Notes: generated by a model from the sequence alone, not told the origin. A DNA stretch of 64,000 bases from Pseudomonas brassicacearum (GCF_009601685.2 NZ_CP045701.2:2790001-2854000); one strand, 5' to 3'. Counted from the stretch's first letter, positions 9,647 to 21,900 are shown. Numbers and translations: made by a program.

Positions 9647-10151
9647 CGATACGGGCTCCGACCGGTGCGGCGAAACGTGCGCCGCATTGCTTGAACAGGT
9701 GTGTGCTGAACAGCAACTGGTGGGGCAGGTCGTCCAGCAGATGCTCTTCAAGCAGCGCCTGGACATGGGCCTCGACACGGTCACGCTGGCGACCGTGGAT
9801 CATGCAGAACAGGTTGTATTGCCACTGGGGCAGGCGCCTGGGGCGTTGGTAGCAAAGGCTGATGCCCGGCGCTTGCCCGAGGCGGCGCCCGACTTCATCG
9901 ACCAAGGCGTCCGGCACGTCCAGCACCAGCATGGCGTTGGCGGCAAACCCCAAGGCGCGATGGTTGACCACCAGGCCGACACGGCGGAACAGCCCCTGTC
10001 CATGCCAATGCTGCACCTGCTCGAGCACCTGTTGTTCGCTGGCCTCGATCTGCTCGGCCAGGGCCTGGAAGGGACGCGAAGTCAGGGGCAGGCCGGTTTC
10101 CAGCAGACGGCGCAGTGCCAGTGACTGTTGTTCGCTCAGGGCGTTTTTCAT
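9639..10151 (-). CDS. nirL: NirL, siroheme decarboxylase subunit
   Basis: A 170-residue member of the same decarboxylase group. It has an N-terminal HTH-like region and the NirL/NirH-type motif [20 protein letters not shown], followed by an alpha/beta ligand domain. Pairing of NirD/G-type with NirL/H-type chains is known from studied homologues and fits the alternating order here (D, L, G, H). ATG at 10151 overlaps the nirD stop (ATGA). Confidence 0.92.
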   Translation of the reverse strand: MKNALSEQQSLALRRLLETGLPLTSRPFQALAEQIEASEQQVLEQVQHWHGQGLFRRVGLVVNHRALGFAANAMLVLDVPDALVDEVGRRLGQAPGISLCYQRPRRLPQWQYNLFCMIHGRQRDRVEAHVQALLEEHLLDDLPHQLLFSTHLFKQCGARFAAPVGARIDG

Positions 10152-10606
10152 GGGGTGGCCTCCAGGGCAAAGCCCAGGTCGATGCGGTAGGCGGTCAGCA
10201 TGGGCAGGTCCAGTGGCGTGAGACCGGTATCTTTTTCCAGTTCCTGGAGGATGTTTTCCAGGTGGGCGCGGTTGGGGCCGGTCAGCACGAACCAGAGGTT
10301 GTAGCGATGTTCGCGGGCGTAGTTGTGATTGACTTCCGGGTATTGGCTGATGCGCGCGGCCACCTGGTGCAAGCGGTCTTCGGGCACGGCCAGGGCGGCC
10401 AGGGTGCTGGCCCCGGCCCGGGTGTGTTCGAACACCGGGCCGACCCGCGACAAGGTCCCGGCCACTTGCAGGTGCTGCAGGCAGTCGATGACCTGGACTT
10501 CGCTGCAGCCCAGGGTCTGGGCCATGGCCCGATAGGGCTCGGCGCACAGCGGCAGGCCATGCTGGAATTGATCGATCAGGCGCCGGGCCAGTGAGCTGGA
10601 CGTCAT
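10148..10606 (-). CDS. nirD: NirD, siroheme decarboxylase subunit
   Basis: A 152-residue Lrp-like subunit beginning [20 protein letters not shown], with the motif [19 protein letters not shown] that in this family contacts the tetrapyrrole. It works with NirL, NirG and NirH in converting siroheme to 12,18-didecarboxysiroheme. The ATG lies two bases after the nirF stop; the frame open upstream is a shadow of nirF. Confidence 0.92.
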   Translation of the reverse strand: MTSSSLARRLIDQFQHGLPLCAEPYRAMAQTLGCSEVQVIDCLQHLQVAGTLSRVGPVFEHTRAGASTLAALAVPEDRLHQVAARISQYPEVNHNYAREHRYNLWFVLTGPNRAHLENILQELEKDTGLTPLDLPMLTAYRIDLGFALEATP

Positions 10607-10608
10607 GG

Positions 10609-11787
10609 TCAGTACCCCGGCTTGTGCGCGCGACTGCTGAAGAAAATGCCGCTCGGGCTCAGGGCCGGCAGGCTGCCCAGGCGTTCGAGCCGATACGGGT
10701 TCCAGACCTGTACCTGGCCACCGTCGCGAGCGGACAACCACAACTGGTCACCCCGTGCGGTGAACTCCATGTGCAGCACCGCCGGGCCTGGCCGCAGGTC
10801 GGCGACGATGGCGTGGGTCTGGGTGTCGATGACCTGGACGCGGTCGTTGTCCGGGTAGGCGAAGTTGACCCACAGCTGCCGGCCATCCGGTCGCGCCGTG
10901 ACGAATACCGGTTGGCCGGCCACGGCGATCGCGTCGGTCTGCTGCCAATCCTGGGCGTTCATCACCAACACCTGGTGATGCCCGACGGCAGGCACGAAGA
11001 CTTGCTGGTCGGCCATGGCCCAGCCTTCCAGATGCGGCATCTTGTACACCGGGAGCCGCGCCTGGCCGCGGCCGTAATGGCCCAGCACCCGCGTCACGCC
11101 GCGCTCCGGGTGCCACAGGTCAAGTTGGGCCATGCCGTCTTCACCGAACAGCCCGGCCATGTAATAGCGCCCGTCCGGGGTGATCAGCGCGTCATAGGGT
11201 TGCTGGCCGATGGCGGTGAACCGCTCGATGCGCGGGGTGAGGCCGAGGCTGAAGTCGGCGGTCCAGATCTCGCCGGTGTCGAACAGGCTGAACACGAAGC
11301 GTTGTCCGGGCGCGTCCACCAAGCCGACCACCCGTGAGCGCTTTTGGCCGCCGGGCAACTGCGTGGCCGGGATGTCAGCAACCTGTTCCAGGGTCTGGGC
11401 ATCGAACACCTTGACCCCGCCGGGCTCGTAGTTGGAGACGGCGATCAGCTTGCCGTCCTGGCTGATTGCACCGCCGATGCTGTTGCCGCCCTGGATGATC
11501 CGGCGCTCGATGCGCATCCTCAGCAGGTCGACTTTGCTCAGGCCCCCGTCGCGGCCGAACACGTAGGCGTAGCGCTGGTCGCGGGAGAACACCACCGAGG
11601 CGTGGGACAAGTCGCCCAGGCCTTCGACGCGGCCCAGGGCGGTGCGGGTGTCGCTTTCAATGATTTGCAGGCTGCCGGTGGCGCGCTCCACCACCACGCC
11701 CAGATCGCCGGTGCCGCGCAATGGTGTCTGGGCGCAACCGCAGAGCAGCAGGGCGATGGCCGTGGAGGACAGGAAAGAACGGATCAT
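10609..11787 (-). CDS. nirF: NirF, periplasmic d1-binding lipoprotein
   Basis: A 392-residue propeller protein related to the d1 domain of NirS. The N-terminus is a lipoprotein signal (LLLCGC lipobox, Cys at about residue 18), so it is probably anchored to a membrane facing the periplasm. NirF is required for heme d1 formation, acting after the cytoplasmic steps and before NirN. The Met start overlaps the nirC stop (ATGA). Confidence 0.92.
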   Translation of the reverse strand: MIRSFLSSTAIALLLCGCAQTPLRGTGDLGVVVERATGSLQIIESDTRTALGRVEGLGDLSHASVVFSRDQRYAYVFGRDGGLSKVDLLRMRIERRIIQGGNSIGGAISQDGKLIAVSNYEPGGVKVFDAQTLEQVADIPATQLPGGQKRSRVVGLVDAPGQRFVFSLFDTGEIWTADFSLGLTPRIERFTAIGQQPYDALITPDGRYYMAGLFGEDGMAQLDLWHPERGVTRVLGHYGRGQARLPVYKMPHLEGWAMADQQVFVPAVGHHQVLVMNAQDWQQTDAIAVAGQPVFVTARPDGRQLWVNFAYPDNDRVQVIDTQTHAIVADLRPGPAVLHMEFTARGDQLWLSARDGGQVQVWNPYRLERLGSLPALSPSGIFFSSRAHKPGY

Positions 11788-12113
11788 GAGGCGGGTTTTC
11801 CTTGAAGGAGCCGGTCCACCAGCCAGCGAATGTCGGCGGGCGCAAGCAACGGTGCCCAACCGGGCATGGCGCTGCCGGGCCGTCCGAGGGTGACGGTGGC
11901 GATGAGGCTGTCGCGGGATTTTCCGGCCAGGGCTTCGTGGGTCAGGGGCGGGCCGAGGCCGCCGGTCATGTACAGGCCGTGGCAGGCGCCACAATCCTGG
12001 TCCAGCAGGTGTTGCAGTTGCACCTGGCGCTGGCTGTCGGGAGCGGCCAGCACGCAGGAAGAGAAAACGAAGAGGAGGGTGGCTATCGCGGTGCTAAAGC
12101 GGTGTCGTTCCAT
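11784..12113 (-). CDS. nirC: NirC, cytochrome c55x
   Basis: A 109-residue periplasmic monoheme cytochrome c with a Sec signal (cleavage near VLA-AP), heme site CGACH (residues 41-45) and a Met ligand in the SAMPGWAP segment. In Pseudomonas NirC supplies electrons to NirS or accepts them from NirN during d1 maturation. It overlaps nirF by four bases. It is separated from nirM by a REP-rich gap of about 245 bases. Confidence 0.9.
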   Translation of the reverse strand: MERHRFSTAIATLLFVFSSCVLAAPDSQRQVQLQHLLDQDCGACHGLYMTGGLGPPLTHEALAGKSRDSLIATVTLGRPGSAMPGWAPLLAPADIRWLVDRLLQGKPAS

Positions 12114-12164
12114 GACGTCCTCCTGAATGAAAGGGTGCTGCCTTTGTAGCGGCTGGGCCTGTAG

Positions 12165-12330
12165 ACGCTGTGTAGGTGCTGTGTAGGAGCTGTGTAGGAG
12201 CTGTCGAGTGCAACGAGGCTGCGATCTTGTCCCTGACAGTTGAATCTCAAGCGAAAGATCAAGCGAAAGATCAAGCGAAAGATCAAGATCAAGATCAAAA
12301 GATCGCAGGCTTCGCCAGCTCCTACAGGGC
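12165..12330. repeat. REP element with internal 12-base tandem repeats
   Basis: Arms TGTAGGAGCTG and CAGCTCCTACA enclose a stretch of AAGCGAAAGATC units repeated three times, then shorter GATCAA repeats. It lies between nirM and nirC inside the nir operon. The same arm family recurs at 16259, 26144, 26993, 54800 and 63519. Confidence 0.85.
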
Positions 12331-12357
12331 CCTGCGGGAGCAAGCTCCCTTGGGTGG

Positions 12358-12666
12358 TTATTTAAGGGTCAAGACCCACGCAGCCAGGATCTTGGCTTCT
12401 TCTTCCGTCACGGGGTTGGCCGGCATCGGCATCGGTCCCCAGTTGCCTTGCGTACCTTCCTTGATGTGCTTGGCGAGTAAATCCTGTGCTCCGGCGACGC
12501 CGGCGTTTTTCGCCGCGACGTCCTTGAGGGCCGGGCCAACCACCTTGGTGTCGATGGAGTGGCAGGCCGCGCAGGGCTTGCTCTTGAACAGTGTCGGGCC
12601 GTCTTGTGCCAACGCCGGCAGGCTGGAGGCGGCAGTCAAGGCCAAGGCAATCAGAATAGGCTTCAT
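12358..12666 (-). CDS. nirM: NirM, cytochrome c551
   Basis: A 102-residue periplasmic cytochrome c, the soluble electron donor to cytochrome cd1 nitrite reductase. It has a signal peptide ending ALA-QD (residue 20), a heme site CAACH (residues 32-36) and the Met-containing loop [14 protein letters not shown] that supplies the sixth ligand. Mature size (about 82 residues) matches Pseudomonas c551. It lies 24 bases after nirS in the same operon. Confidence 0.95.
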   Translation of the reverse strand: MKPILIALALTAASSLPALAQDGPTLFKSKPCAACHSIDTKVVGPALKDVAAKNAGVAGAQDLLAKHIKEGTQGNWGPMPMPANPVTEEEAKILAAWVLTLK

Positions 12667-12690
12667 GGTTTTTCCTCTTATTGATGGGGC

Positions 12691-14556
<1,866 letters not shown>

Positions 14557-14568
14557 TCAGGCCTTGCC

Positions 14569-15372
14569 ATGAACGCTATCCACACTTTGCAGCACCTCGA
14601 AGAACCCTTTTATCAACCCCAGGACAACGAGCAGGCGATGTTCGAACAGGCCTGGCATCACGGCATGCCGGTGCTGATCAAAGGCCCCACCGGCTGCGGC
14701 AAGACCCGTTTCGTCCAGCACATGGCCCACCGCCTGAAACTGCCGCTGTACACCGTGGCCTGCCACGACGACTTGAGCGCGGCCGACCTGGTGGGGCGTC
14801 ACTTGATCGGCGCCCAGGGCACCTGGTGGCAGGACGGGCCCTTGACCCGGGCCGTGCGCGAGGGCGGCATCTGTTATCTGGACGAGGTGGTCGAAGCGCG
14901 CCAGGACACGGCCGTGGTATTGCACCCGCTGGCCGATGATCGTCGGCAGCTGTACCTGGAACGCACCGGCGAAGTGCTGCAGGCGCCGCCGTCCTTCATG
15001 CTGGTGGTGTCGTACAACCCCGGTTACCAGAACCTGCTCAAGGGCATGAAGCCCAGCACTCGCCAGCGTTTCGTGGCGATGCGCTTTGGCTATCCGGCGG
15101 TGGCCGATGAAGAGCGCATCGTCGCCCGCGAGGCAGGGGTTGATCTGGCCCTGGCGGCCCAGGTGGTGCGATTGGGACAGGCGCTGCGCCGGCTCGATCA
15201 GCATGACCTGGAGGAAGTCGCCTCGACGCGCCTGCTGATTTTCGCCGCGCGCATGATCGGCTCCGGCATGGATCCGCGCCAAGCCTGCCTGGCGTGCCTG
15301 GCCGAGCCATTGAGTGACGACCCGCAGACCGTCGCTGCGTTGATGGATGTGGTCGATGTCCACTTTGGCTGA
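14569..15372 (+). CDS. nirQ: NirQ, MoxR-type AAA+ ATPase for nitrite/NO reductase activation
   Basis: A 267-residue AAA+ protein of the CbbQ/NirQ/NorQ family. Walker A is GPTGCGKT (about residues 39-46) and the Walker B-like segment is GGICYLDEVVEA. NirQ/NorQ with the VWA protein NorD is thought to remodel NorCB, probably for metal insertion, and is needed for balanced nitrite and NO reduction. It starts the nirQOP set, and norD lies downstream. Confidence 0.93.
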   Translation: MNAIHTLQHLEEPFYQPQDNEQAMFEQAWHHGMPVLIKGPTGCGKTRFVQHMAHRLKLPLYTVACHDDLSAADLVGRHLIGAQGTWWQDGPLTRAVREGGICYLDEVVEARQDTAVVLHPLADDRRQLYLERTGEVLQAPPSFMLVVSYNPGYQNLLKGMKPSTRQRFVAMRFGYPAVADEERIVAREAGVDLALAAQVVRLGQALRRLDQHDLEEVASTRLLIFAARMIGSGMDPRQACLACLAEPLSDDPQTVAALMDVVDVHFG

Positions 15373-15940
15373 AACCGGTGCCGTGCCCCGGCGTTTGCCC
15401 GGGGACCTGGCGATGTGGTTTTTCATCCTCGCCGAGCTGTCGGTGTTTGCGTTGTTGATCCTGGCGTTCACCGTCGCCCAAGCGTTGTACCCGCAGACTT
15501 TCAGCGAAGGCCGGCAATTGCTGGACCGCTCCACGGGCCTGGCGATGACCCTCAGCCTGCTGACCGCCGGCCTGTTCGCGGCCCTGGCCCAGGAGCAAGT
15601 CCGGCAGGACCGGCCGCGTCGAGGCGCACTGTTGTTGTGTGTGGCGCTGTTGCTCGCCTGCGGCTATGTGGGGATCAAGCTCACGGAGTACGCCCATCTG
15701 TTGGCGAGCGGCCTGGGCATGGAGCACAACACGTTCTTTACCTTGTACTGGATCCTCACCGCGTTCCACTTCCTGCATGTGCTGCTGGGCATGGTGATCC
15801 TCGCCTGGCTGGCCGAGGGTTGTCGGCGACGTCGCTATGGGCCGCAGCGCAACAGTGGGCTGGAGTCCGGCGTGCTGTATTGGCACATGGTGGATCTGGT
15901 CTGGGTGGTGTTGTTTCCGGTGGTCTACATCCTTGATTGA
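15356..15940 (+). CDS. nirO: NirO/NorE, cytochrome oxidase subunit III-like membrane protein
   Basis: A 194-residue integral membrane protein with about five hydrophobic helices, homologous to heme-copper oxidase subunit III. It includes the family signature ILTAFHFLHVLLGM and the ending YWHMVDLVWVVLFPVVYI. It is not itself catalytic; members called NirO or NorE support NO reductase function. The ATG at 15356 overlaps the nirQ end by 17 bases; the ATG at 15347 is an alternative. Confidence 0.85.
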   Translation: MSTLAETGAVPRRLPGDLAMWFFILAELSVFALLILAFTVAQALYPQTFSEGRQLLDRSTGLAMTLSLLTAGLFAALAQEQVRQDRPRRGALLLCVALLLACGYVGIKLTEYAHLLASGLGMEHNTFFTLYWILTAFHFLHVLLGMVILAWLAEGCRRRRYGPQRNSGLESGVLYWHMVDLVWVVLFPVVYILD

Positions 15941-15952
15941 GCGGAGGTGCTC

Positions 15953-16210
15953 ATGTCGGCTTCCCGTGTCTTGATCGCCTGCTGGATGACGCTGGCCGTG
16001 CTGAGCACCGGCACCGTCGCCCTGGGCCAGATCGCGGCTAGCGAGCTGGTGTCCATCGCCATCCTGGCGGTCGCGGTAGCCAAGGCCTGGCTGATCGCCG
16101 ACGGCTTCATGGAACTGCGCCACGCGCCGCGATTGTGGCGGCGGTTGGTGTTGAGCTGGGCGGCGCTGCTCGCGACCGTTATAGGGATCGTAATCTCGTT
16201 CGCCCTCTGA
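15953..16210 (+). CDS. nirP: NirP, small membrane protein (cytochrome oxidase subunit IV-like)
   Basis: An 85-residue protein with three hydrophobic helices, in the position occupied by nirP in P. aeruginosa. The segment VAKAWLIADGFMELRHAP resembles the prokaryotic oxidase subunit IV family. A GGAGG site lies just before the ATG at 15953. Likely an accessory of the NO reductase membrane complex; its exact role is unknown. Confidence 0.75.
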   Translation: MSASRVLIACWMTLAVLSTGTVALGQIAASELVSIAILAVAVAKAWLIADGFMELRHAPRLWRRLVLSWAALLATVIGIVISFAL

Positions 16211-16258
16211 ATCCCGACACACCCCCTGTGGCGAGGGAGCTCACTCGCGCTGGGCTCT

Positions 16259-16409
16259 GTAGGAGCTGGCGAAGCCTGCGATCTTTTGATCTTGATCTTG
16301 ATCTTGATCTTTCGCTTGAGATTCAAGTGTCTGGGGAAAGATCGCAGCCTCGTTGCACTCGTCAGCTCCTACATAGCTCCTACATAGCTCCTACACCGCT
16401 CCTACAGGC
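16259..16409. repeat. REP element with tandem CTTGAT and CTCCTACA repeats
   Basis: TGTAGGAGCTGGCGAAGCC at the left and three to four CAGCTCCTACA-type copies at the right, enclosing repeated GATCTT units. It occupies most of the nirP-norC gap (16211-16564), whose remaining part holds the norC promoter. Confidence 0.85.
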
Positions 16410-16493
16410 CCAGCGGGAGCAGCTCCCTTGCCACAAAAACTCACCCGCCTTTCGGGCTGTGTTGGAACAACCCACCAAAACCATCGGAGATTC

Positions 16494-16507
16494 TTGATCG
16501 CCATCAA
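16494..16507. promoter_or_regulatory. Perfect Anr/Dnr box upstream of norC
   Basis: TTGATCGCCATCAA is an exact TTGAT-N4-ATCAA palindrome. Its centre is about 64 bases before the norC ATG, so a start site about 41 bases downstream leaves a short leader. This is the expected activator position for Dnr control of norCBD. Confidence 0.9.
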
Positions 16508-16564
16508 GCGGTTTCACACCCCTCGCTTCCTAGAATGAACACGCCAAGCAATGAGGAAGTGACC

Positions 16565-17005
16565 ATGTCAGATACCTTCACCAAAGGCATGGCCAGGAAT
16601 ATTTATTTCGGGGGAAGCATCTTCTTTTTCCTGATATTCCTGGCCCTGACCTACCACACGGAACAGACCTTTCCAGAACGCAGCAACCAGGCGCAATTGA
16701 CGGAATCGGTGATACGCGGCAAGGGCGTCTGGGAGCGCAACAACTGCATCGGCTGCCACACCCTGCTGGGCGAGGGCGCGTACTTTGCGCCGGAGCTGGG
16801 CAACGTGGTCAACCGGCGCGGTGGCGACGAGGCCTTCAAGCCTTTTCTCCAGGCGTGGATGAAGATGCAGCCTTTGAACGTTCCGGGCCGTCGGGCCATG
16901 CCGCAGTTCAACCTGAGCGAGCAGGAAGTCGACGATATCGCCGAGTTCCTCAAGTGGACCTCGAAAATCAATACCAATGGCTGGCCGCCAAACAAGGAGG
17001 GCTGA
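16565..17005 (+). CDS. norC: NorC, cytochrome c subunit of nitric oxide reductase
   Basis: A 146-residue membrane-anchored cytochrome c. It has one N-terminal helix (residues 12-30, uncleaved anchor) and a periplasmic heme domain with CIGCH (residues 61-65) and a Met ligand in GRRAMPQFNLSE. It passes electrons to NorB for reduction of two NO to N2O. ATG at 16565 follows GAGGAAGTGACC; an upstream in-frame ATG at 16535 is less likely. Confidence 0.96.
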   Translation: MSDTFTKGMARNIYFGGSIFFFLIFLALTYHTEQTFPERSNQAQLTESVIRGKGVWERNNCIGCHTLLGEGAYFAPELGNVVNRRGGDEAFKPFLQAWMKMQPLNVPGRRAMPQFNLSEQEVDDIAEFLKWTSKINTNGWPPNKEG

Positions 17006-18436
<1,431 letters not shown>

Positions 18437-18470
18437 CAGGTCACCACTGAATCCGTGGCGAGAGAGCTTT

Positions 18471-18595
18471 TGTGGCGAGGGGATTTATCCCCGCTGGGGC
18501 GCGAAGCGGCCCCCTACATCCTGTCTGAAACACCGCAGTAGCAGACGTTTCTGGGGCTGCTTCGCAGCCCAGCGGGGATAAATCCCCTCGCCACA
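18471..18595. repeat. REP/BIME palindrome between norB and norD
   Basis: Same inverted TGTGGCGAGGGGATTTATCC family as at 3347-3469. It splits norCB from norD by 186 bases and may lower downstream expression. Confidence 0.9.
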
Positions 18596-18622
18596 ATGGG
18601 TTCGGCTTAAGAGGAGATAACC

Positions 18623-20461
18623 ATGGCATTCACCCTCGAGCTGGAAGAATGGGTCGGCAGTGTCTGGCACCGTTTCATCACCCGTCGGGCCAGTGTCGAT
18701 TTTCCTGAAGCACGGGTCGAACTGGTCCCCCGGCAACGCTCGTTGCAGGTGCTGTTTCGCGCCACCGGCGGTGCGCCTCACCTGGGGGTGGAAGCGGTCA
18801 GTGATCGCGACCTGCTGCTGCGGCGCAACCTGTTGCAGCAGATCGCCGGCACCTGCAAGCAAGTGCCCCTGGCCTGTTGCGATGGCGACAATCTGCGGCT
18901 GCCGGCGAGCCTGGCGGCGTTCCCCGATGTCGGGCTCAACGAAGAGCTGTATCGCTGGCTCGCGTTGCTGGCCGCGCAATCGGGGCCGATGAAGCACTGG
19001 GGGCGGGACAATCAGCGCTGGACCCTGGCGCTGTTGAAGCGCTACCCGGCGCTGCGCCCTCGTTACCGGCGGCTGGTGGACGCACACCTGCCCCTGCGCC
19101 CCGATCCGGCCACGCTCAACCCGGCCGAAGCCGCCTTGGAGCGGGCGTTGTGCCAGGCCTTGCGCGAACCGGGCAGTGTCGAACGTTTTCCACGCAGCGA
19201 GCGGGCAGCCTGGCCGTTGCCGCTGTGGCTATACCCACCCCAACACCTGGCCAATCCCCAGGCCGCCAACCTTGAGGAGTCCGAGCAATACCTGGCCACG
19301 CCCCCCGGCGAACAGCAGGGCGGGCGCAAGCGCGCCGAGCGAATCGACGACACTACCCGTGACGGTGGGCTGCTGATCGTGCGCCTGGAAAACCTCTTCA
19401 GTTGGACCGAGCACGTGGACCTGGACCGCTGGGCGGATGACAGCGAAGACCCGGACGCCGCTCGTGTCGCCGAGGACTTGGATCAGTTGACGCTTTCGCG
19501 CACCCGCTTGCGCAAGGGCGGTGGCTTGAAACTGCATCTGGACCTGCCGCCGGCCGATGTGGATGACATCCCGTTGGGTGCAGGCATCCTGTTGCCGGAA
19601 TGGGACTACCGCAAGCAACGGTTGCAGGACGACTTCGTCAGCCTGCAAACCTTCACTCCTCGCGATTGCCAGCCCCAGCCGTTGCCCGCACGCCTGCGAA
19701 GCTCGGCCCAGCGCTTGCGTCGCCAGTTCGAACACTTGCGCAACGATCGCCAATGGTTGCGCCAGCAAACCCAAGGCTCGGAACTGGACCTGCAAGCCTG
19801 GCTGGACTTTCATGTCGAGCGCCAGCACGGGCAGTGCAGCGAACGCGGGCTGTTCATGGACCAGCGCCAGACCCGCCGCGACCTGGCCTGCCTGCTGCTG
19901 GCGGACCTGTCGATGTCCACCGATGCCCACCTCAATGACGAGCACCGTGTGATCGATGTGATTCGCGACAGCCTGTTGCTGTTCGGCGAAACCCTGTCGG
20001 TGTTGGGGGACGATTTCGCCTTGTACGGGTTCTCTTCGCTGCGCCGCCAGCAGGTGCGCATGCATGAACTCAAGGCGTTCAACCAGCGCTATGACGACCA
20101 CACCCGGGGGCGGATCCAGGGACTCAAGCCCGGTTACTACACACGCATGGGCGCGGCAATCCGCCAGGCCACGCAACGGTTGGCGGGCTGCAAGCGGCGG
20201 CGCAAATTGTTGCTGCTGCTCAGTGACGGCAAGCCCAATGACCTGGACCTTTACGAAGGACGCTACGGTGTGGAAGACACCCGCCAGGCAGTGCTGGAAG
20301 CCCGGCGCCAAGGGCTGACGCCGTTCTGCATTACCATCGATCGCGAAGCGGGGGATTACCTGCCGTACATGTTCGGGGCCAACGGCTACACCTTGATTCG
20401 CCAGCCCGAGCAACTGCCGCTGCGTCTACCGCAGTTGTACCGGCAATTGACTCAGGATTGA
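18623..20461 (+). CDS. norD: NorD, VWA-domain NO reductase activation protein
   Basis: A 612-residue cytoplasmic protein with a C-terminal von Willebrand factor A domain. The MIDAS motif DLSMS (about residue 433) and the later LSDGKPNDLD segment are visible. NorD partners NirQ/NorQ in maturation of NorCB. The N-terminal 400 residues are the poorly characterised NorD-specific region. It ends four bases from the convergent dnrP-like gene. Confidence 0.94.
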   Translation: MAFTLELEEWVGSVWHRFITRRASVDFPEARVELVPRQRSLQVLFRATGGAPHLGVEAVSDRDLLLRRNLLQQIAGTCKQVPLACCDGDNLRLPASLAAFPDVGLNEELYRWLALLAAQSGPMKHWGRDNQRWTLALLKRYPALRPRYRRLVDAHLPLRPDPATLNPAEAALERALCQALREPGSVERFPRSERAAWPLPLWLYPPQHLANPQAANLEESEQYLATPPGEQQGGRKRAERIDDTTRDGGLLIVRLENLFSWTEHVDLDRWADDSEDPDAARVAEDLDQLTLSRTRLRKGGGLKLHLDLPPADVDDIPLGAGILLPEWDYRKQRLQDDFVSLQTFTPRDCQPQPLPARLRSSAQRLRRQFEHLRNDRQWLRQQTQGSELDLQAWLDFHVERQHGQCSERGLFMDQRQTRRDLACLLLADLSMSTDAHLNDEHRVIDVIRDSLLLFGETLSVLGDDFALYGFSSLRRQQVRMHELKAFNQRYDDHTRGRIQGLKPGYYTRMGAAIRQATQRLAGCKRRRKLLLLLSDGKPNDLDLYEGRYGVEDTRQAVLEARRQGLTPFCITIDREAGDYLPYMFGANGYTLIRQPEQLPLRLPQLYRQLTQD

Positions 20462-20465
20462 GGGT

Positions 20466-20666
20466 TCAGACGATGTCGCGGGGCAGCCAGAAGAACATGA
20501 CGATGCAGAAGATCGTCAAGCCGACACAAAACCAGGTGAAGCGCCGCAACCGGCGCTCACTGGCCTTTGCGGCCTCGACTGGCAGGGGCATGCCGCACTG
20601 GCGACATTCGGTTTCGTGTATCGGGTTGGCTTGTTGGCAATACAGGCAGGTGGGCTGTGTAGTCAT
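20466..20666 (-). CDS. DnrP-like small zinc-ribbon membrane protein
   Basis: A 66-residue protein with an N-terminal zinc-ribbon-like pair (CLYCQQANPIHETECRQCGMPL) and one C-terminal transmembrane helix (FTWFCVGLTIFCIVMFFWLP). It overlaps the dnr stop by four bases and is co-transcribed with it; a gene in this position is often called dnrP in pseudomonads. Its function is unknown. A cytoplasmic metal-binding head tethered to the inner membrane is the visible layout. Confidence 0.8.
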   Translation of the reverse strand: MTTQPTCLYCQQANPIHETECRQCGMPLPVEAAKASERRLRRFTWFCVGLTIFCIVMFFWLPRDIV

Positions 20667-21346
20667 TCGAACTGTTCCAGGCGCAGGCGATCGAGAATGG
20701 CGATCTGGCGACCATCCTGAGTGATGATTTTTTCATCGATCAGGCGCCGGATGATCCGCGAGAAGGTTTCCGGCTGGATCGACAAGTGCCCGGCGATCAA
20801 TTGCTTGGCCATCGGCAATTCGAACTGGCTGTCCACGGTTTGCAGGCGCACCAGTTGCGTCAACAGGTAGCGCACCACGCGGTGAGTGGCGTTCTTGAGC
20901 GACAGGGTTTCAATCTCGTTGACCCGTTGGTGCAGGCGCACGCAGAGCTTGCCGAGCAGGGCGAAGGTCAGCCGGCTGTTGCTTTGCAGCAGGCGCATGT
21001 AGGTGGCGTTGGACAGCCGATACACCTGGGTCGGGCCGACGGCTTCGGCGGACGCGACGTAGTTGGGGGTGTCCATCAGCATCATGGCTTCGGCGAAGGT
21101 CTGGCGCTCGCCGATCACTTCGAAGACTTTTTCCTGGCCGTCCGGGGTCAGCCGGTAGATTTTCACCGCCCCGGAAATCACGAAGTAAAACGCCTGCGCC
21201 GGTTCTCCCTGGCGGAACAGTGGATCACCCTTGTCGATGTTCAGCAGCTGGCTGTTACTCATCAATTCGTTGAGCTCTTCTTCGTTCAAGGGCTCGAACA
21301 GGTGATGGCTGCGCAGAATCTGATGATGGACGCGGTGGAGCACCAT
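20663..21346 (-). CDS. dnr: Dnr, NO-responsive Crp/Fnr-family regulator
   Basis: A 227-residue Crp/Fnr protein with an N-terminal cyclic-nucleotide-binding-like sensor (residues 15-125), a long dimer helix and a C-terminal HTH with HLSIQPETFSRIIRRL (about residue 190). It has no N-terminal cysteine cluster, so it is the heme-dependent Dnr type rather than Anr. It closely resembles P. aeruginosa Dnr and sits beside norCBD as there. It should activate the nir, nor, nnrS and other boxes listed here. Confidence 0.93.
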   Translation of the reverse strand: MVLHRVHHQILRSHHLFEPLNEEELNELMSNSQLLNIDKGDPLFRQGEPAQAFYFVISGAVKIYRLTPDGQEKVFEVIGERQTFAEAMMLMDTPNYVASAEAVGPTQVYRLSNATYMRLLQSNSRLTFALLGKLCVRLHQRVNEIETLSLKNATHRVVRYLLTQLVRLQTVDSQFELPMAKQLIAGHLSIQPETFSRIIRRLIDEKIITQDGRQIAILDRLRLEQFE

Positions 21347-21385
21347 GGCATGGAATCCTTGTGATTGCGAAAGAGGTGTTCGGGG

Positions 21386-21475
21386 TCAGACCAGGCTCAG
21401 GGACAGGCCGCTGGCCAGCGCCACGACGCAGGAGAGCAAGACGAACCAGGTAAGCGGTAGAACGACAGATTTCAT
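21386..21475 (-). CDS. Possible 29-residue single-span membrane peptide upstream of dnr
   Basis: A short frame (MKSVVLPLTWFVLLSCVVAL, then nine more residues) forming one hydrophobic helix with a basic second residue. It is on the same strand as dnr, 39 bases upstream of it, with GGGG about seven bases before the ATG. It may be a small inner-membrane peptide or a leader for dnr. No family recognised; the evidence is only layout and hydrophobicity. Confidence 0.4.
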   Translation of the reverse strand: MKSVVLPLTWFVLLSCVVALASGLSLSLV

Positions 21476-21658
21476 GGATGACCCCGACAAGAAAGGTGAT
21501 GCCGTGCCTGAGCAAGAGCCGGGCCAGGCCTGCGGGCGTTGATTCGTGGGGCGCTGGCGCTGATGTGGGTATAAATGACCCTGGCCTGTTAGGGTTAAAA
21601 CAACCATTAAAGGGTAACTAATACCCCATTCAGCTACAGTCTCTATGGGCGCGAGCCG

Positions 21659-21750
21659 TTGTGGGAGCAAAGCTTGCTCGCGATGAACGATAACGCGGGC
21701 CAGCTGTAGACCGCGGCGTCTTCATCGCGAGCAAGCTTTGCTCCCACAAC
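21659..21750. repeat. REP palindrome
   Basis: Inverted GTGGGAGCAAAGCTTGCTCG arms between dnr and nnrS. Confidence 0.9.
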
Positions 21751-21803
21751 GGCAAGCCCCTTGCAAGTGCTTGTTCGAGACGGGAGGTTGCCGATGAGCT
21801 GGC

Positions 21804-21817
21804 TTGATCTGAGACAA
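21804..21817 (+). promoter_or_regulatory. Anr/Dnr-type box upstream of nnrS
   Basis: TTGATCTGAGACAA has a perfect left half and an imperfect right half (GACAA for ATCAA). Its centre is about 90 bases before the nnrS ATG. Confidence 0.6.
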
Positions 21818-21900
21818 GGCCGGCCAGCGTTGATAGCCGATCATTCGAACCCTGATTTGTCGCACCTCGCTGGCGGTTCAGCGAGGCAAAGGAGTGGTGT

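Larger units (their letters stand above)
21476..21900. promoter_or_regulatory. Divergent dnr/nnrS control region with repeated GGGT-N7-ACCC motifs
   Basis: No gene is seen here. It holds two GGGT-N7-ACCC inverted motifs (21567-21581 and 21612-21626, 45 bases apart), a REP pair (21659-21750) and an Anr/Dnr-type box (21804-21817) before nnrS. The two GGGT motifs are candidate operators for the dnr promoter. Confidence 0.45.

Noticed and set aside
12176..12340. Direct repeats considered as a CRISPR array
   Set aside because: Units are 6-12 bases with no unique spacers and form part of a REP palindrome; no cas genes are present.
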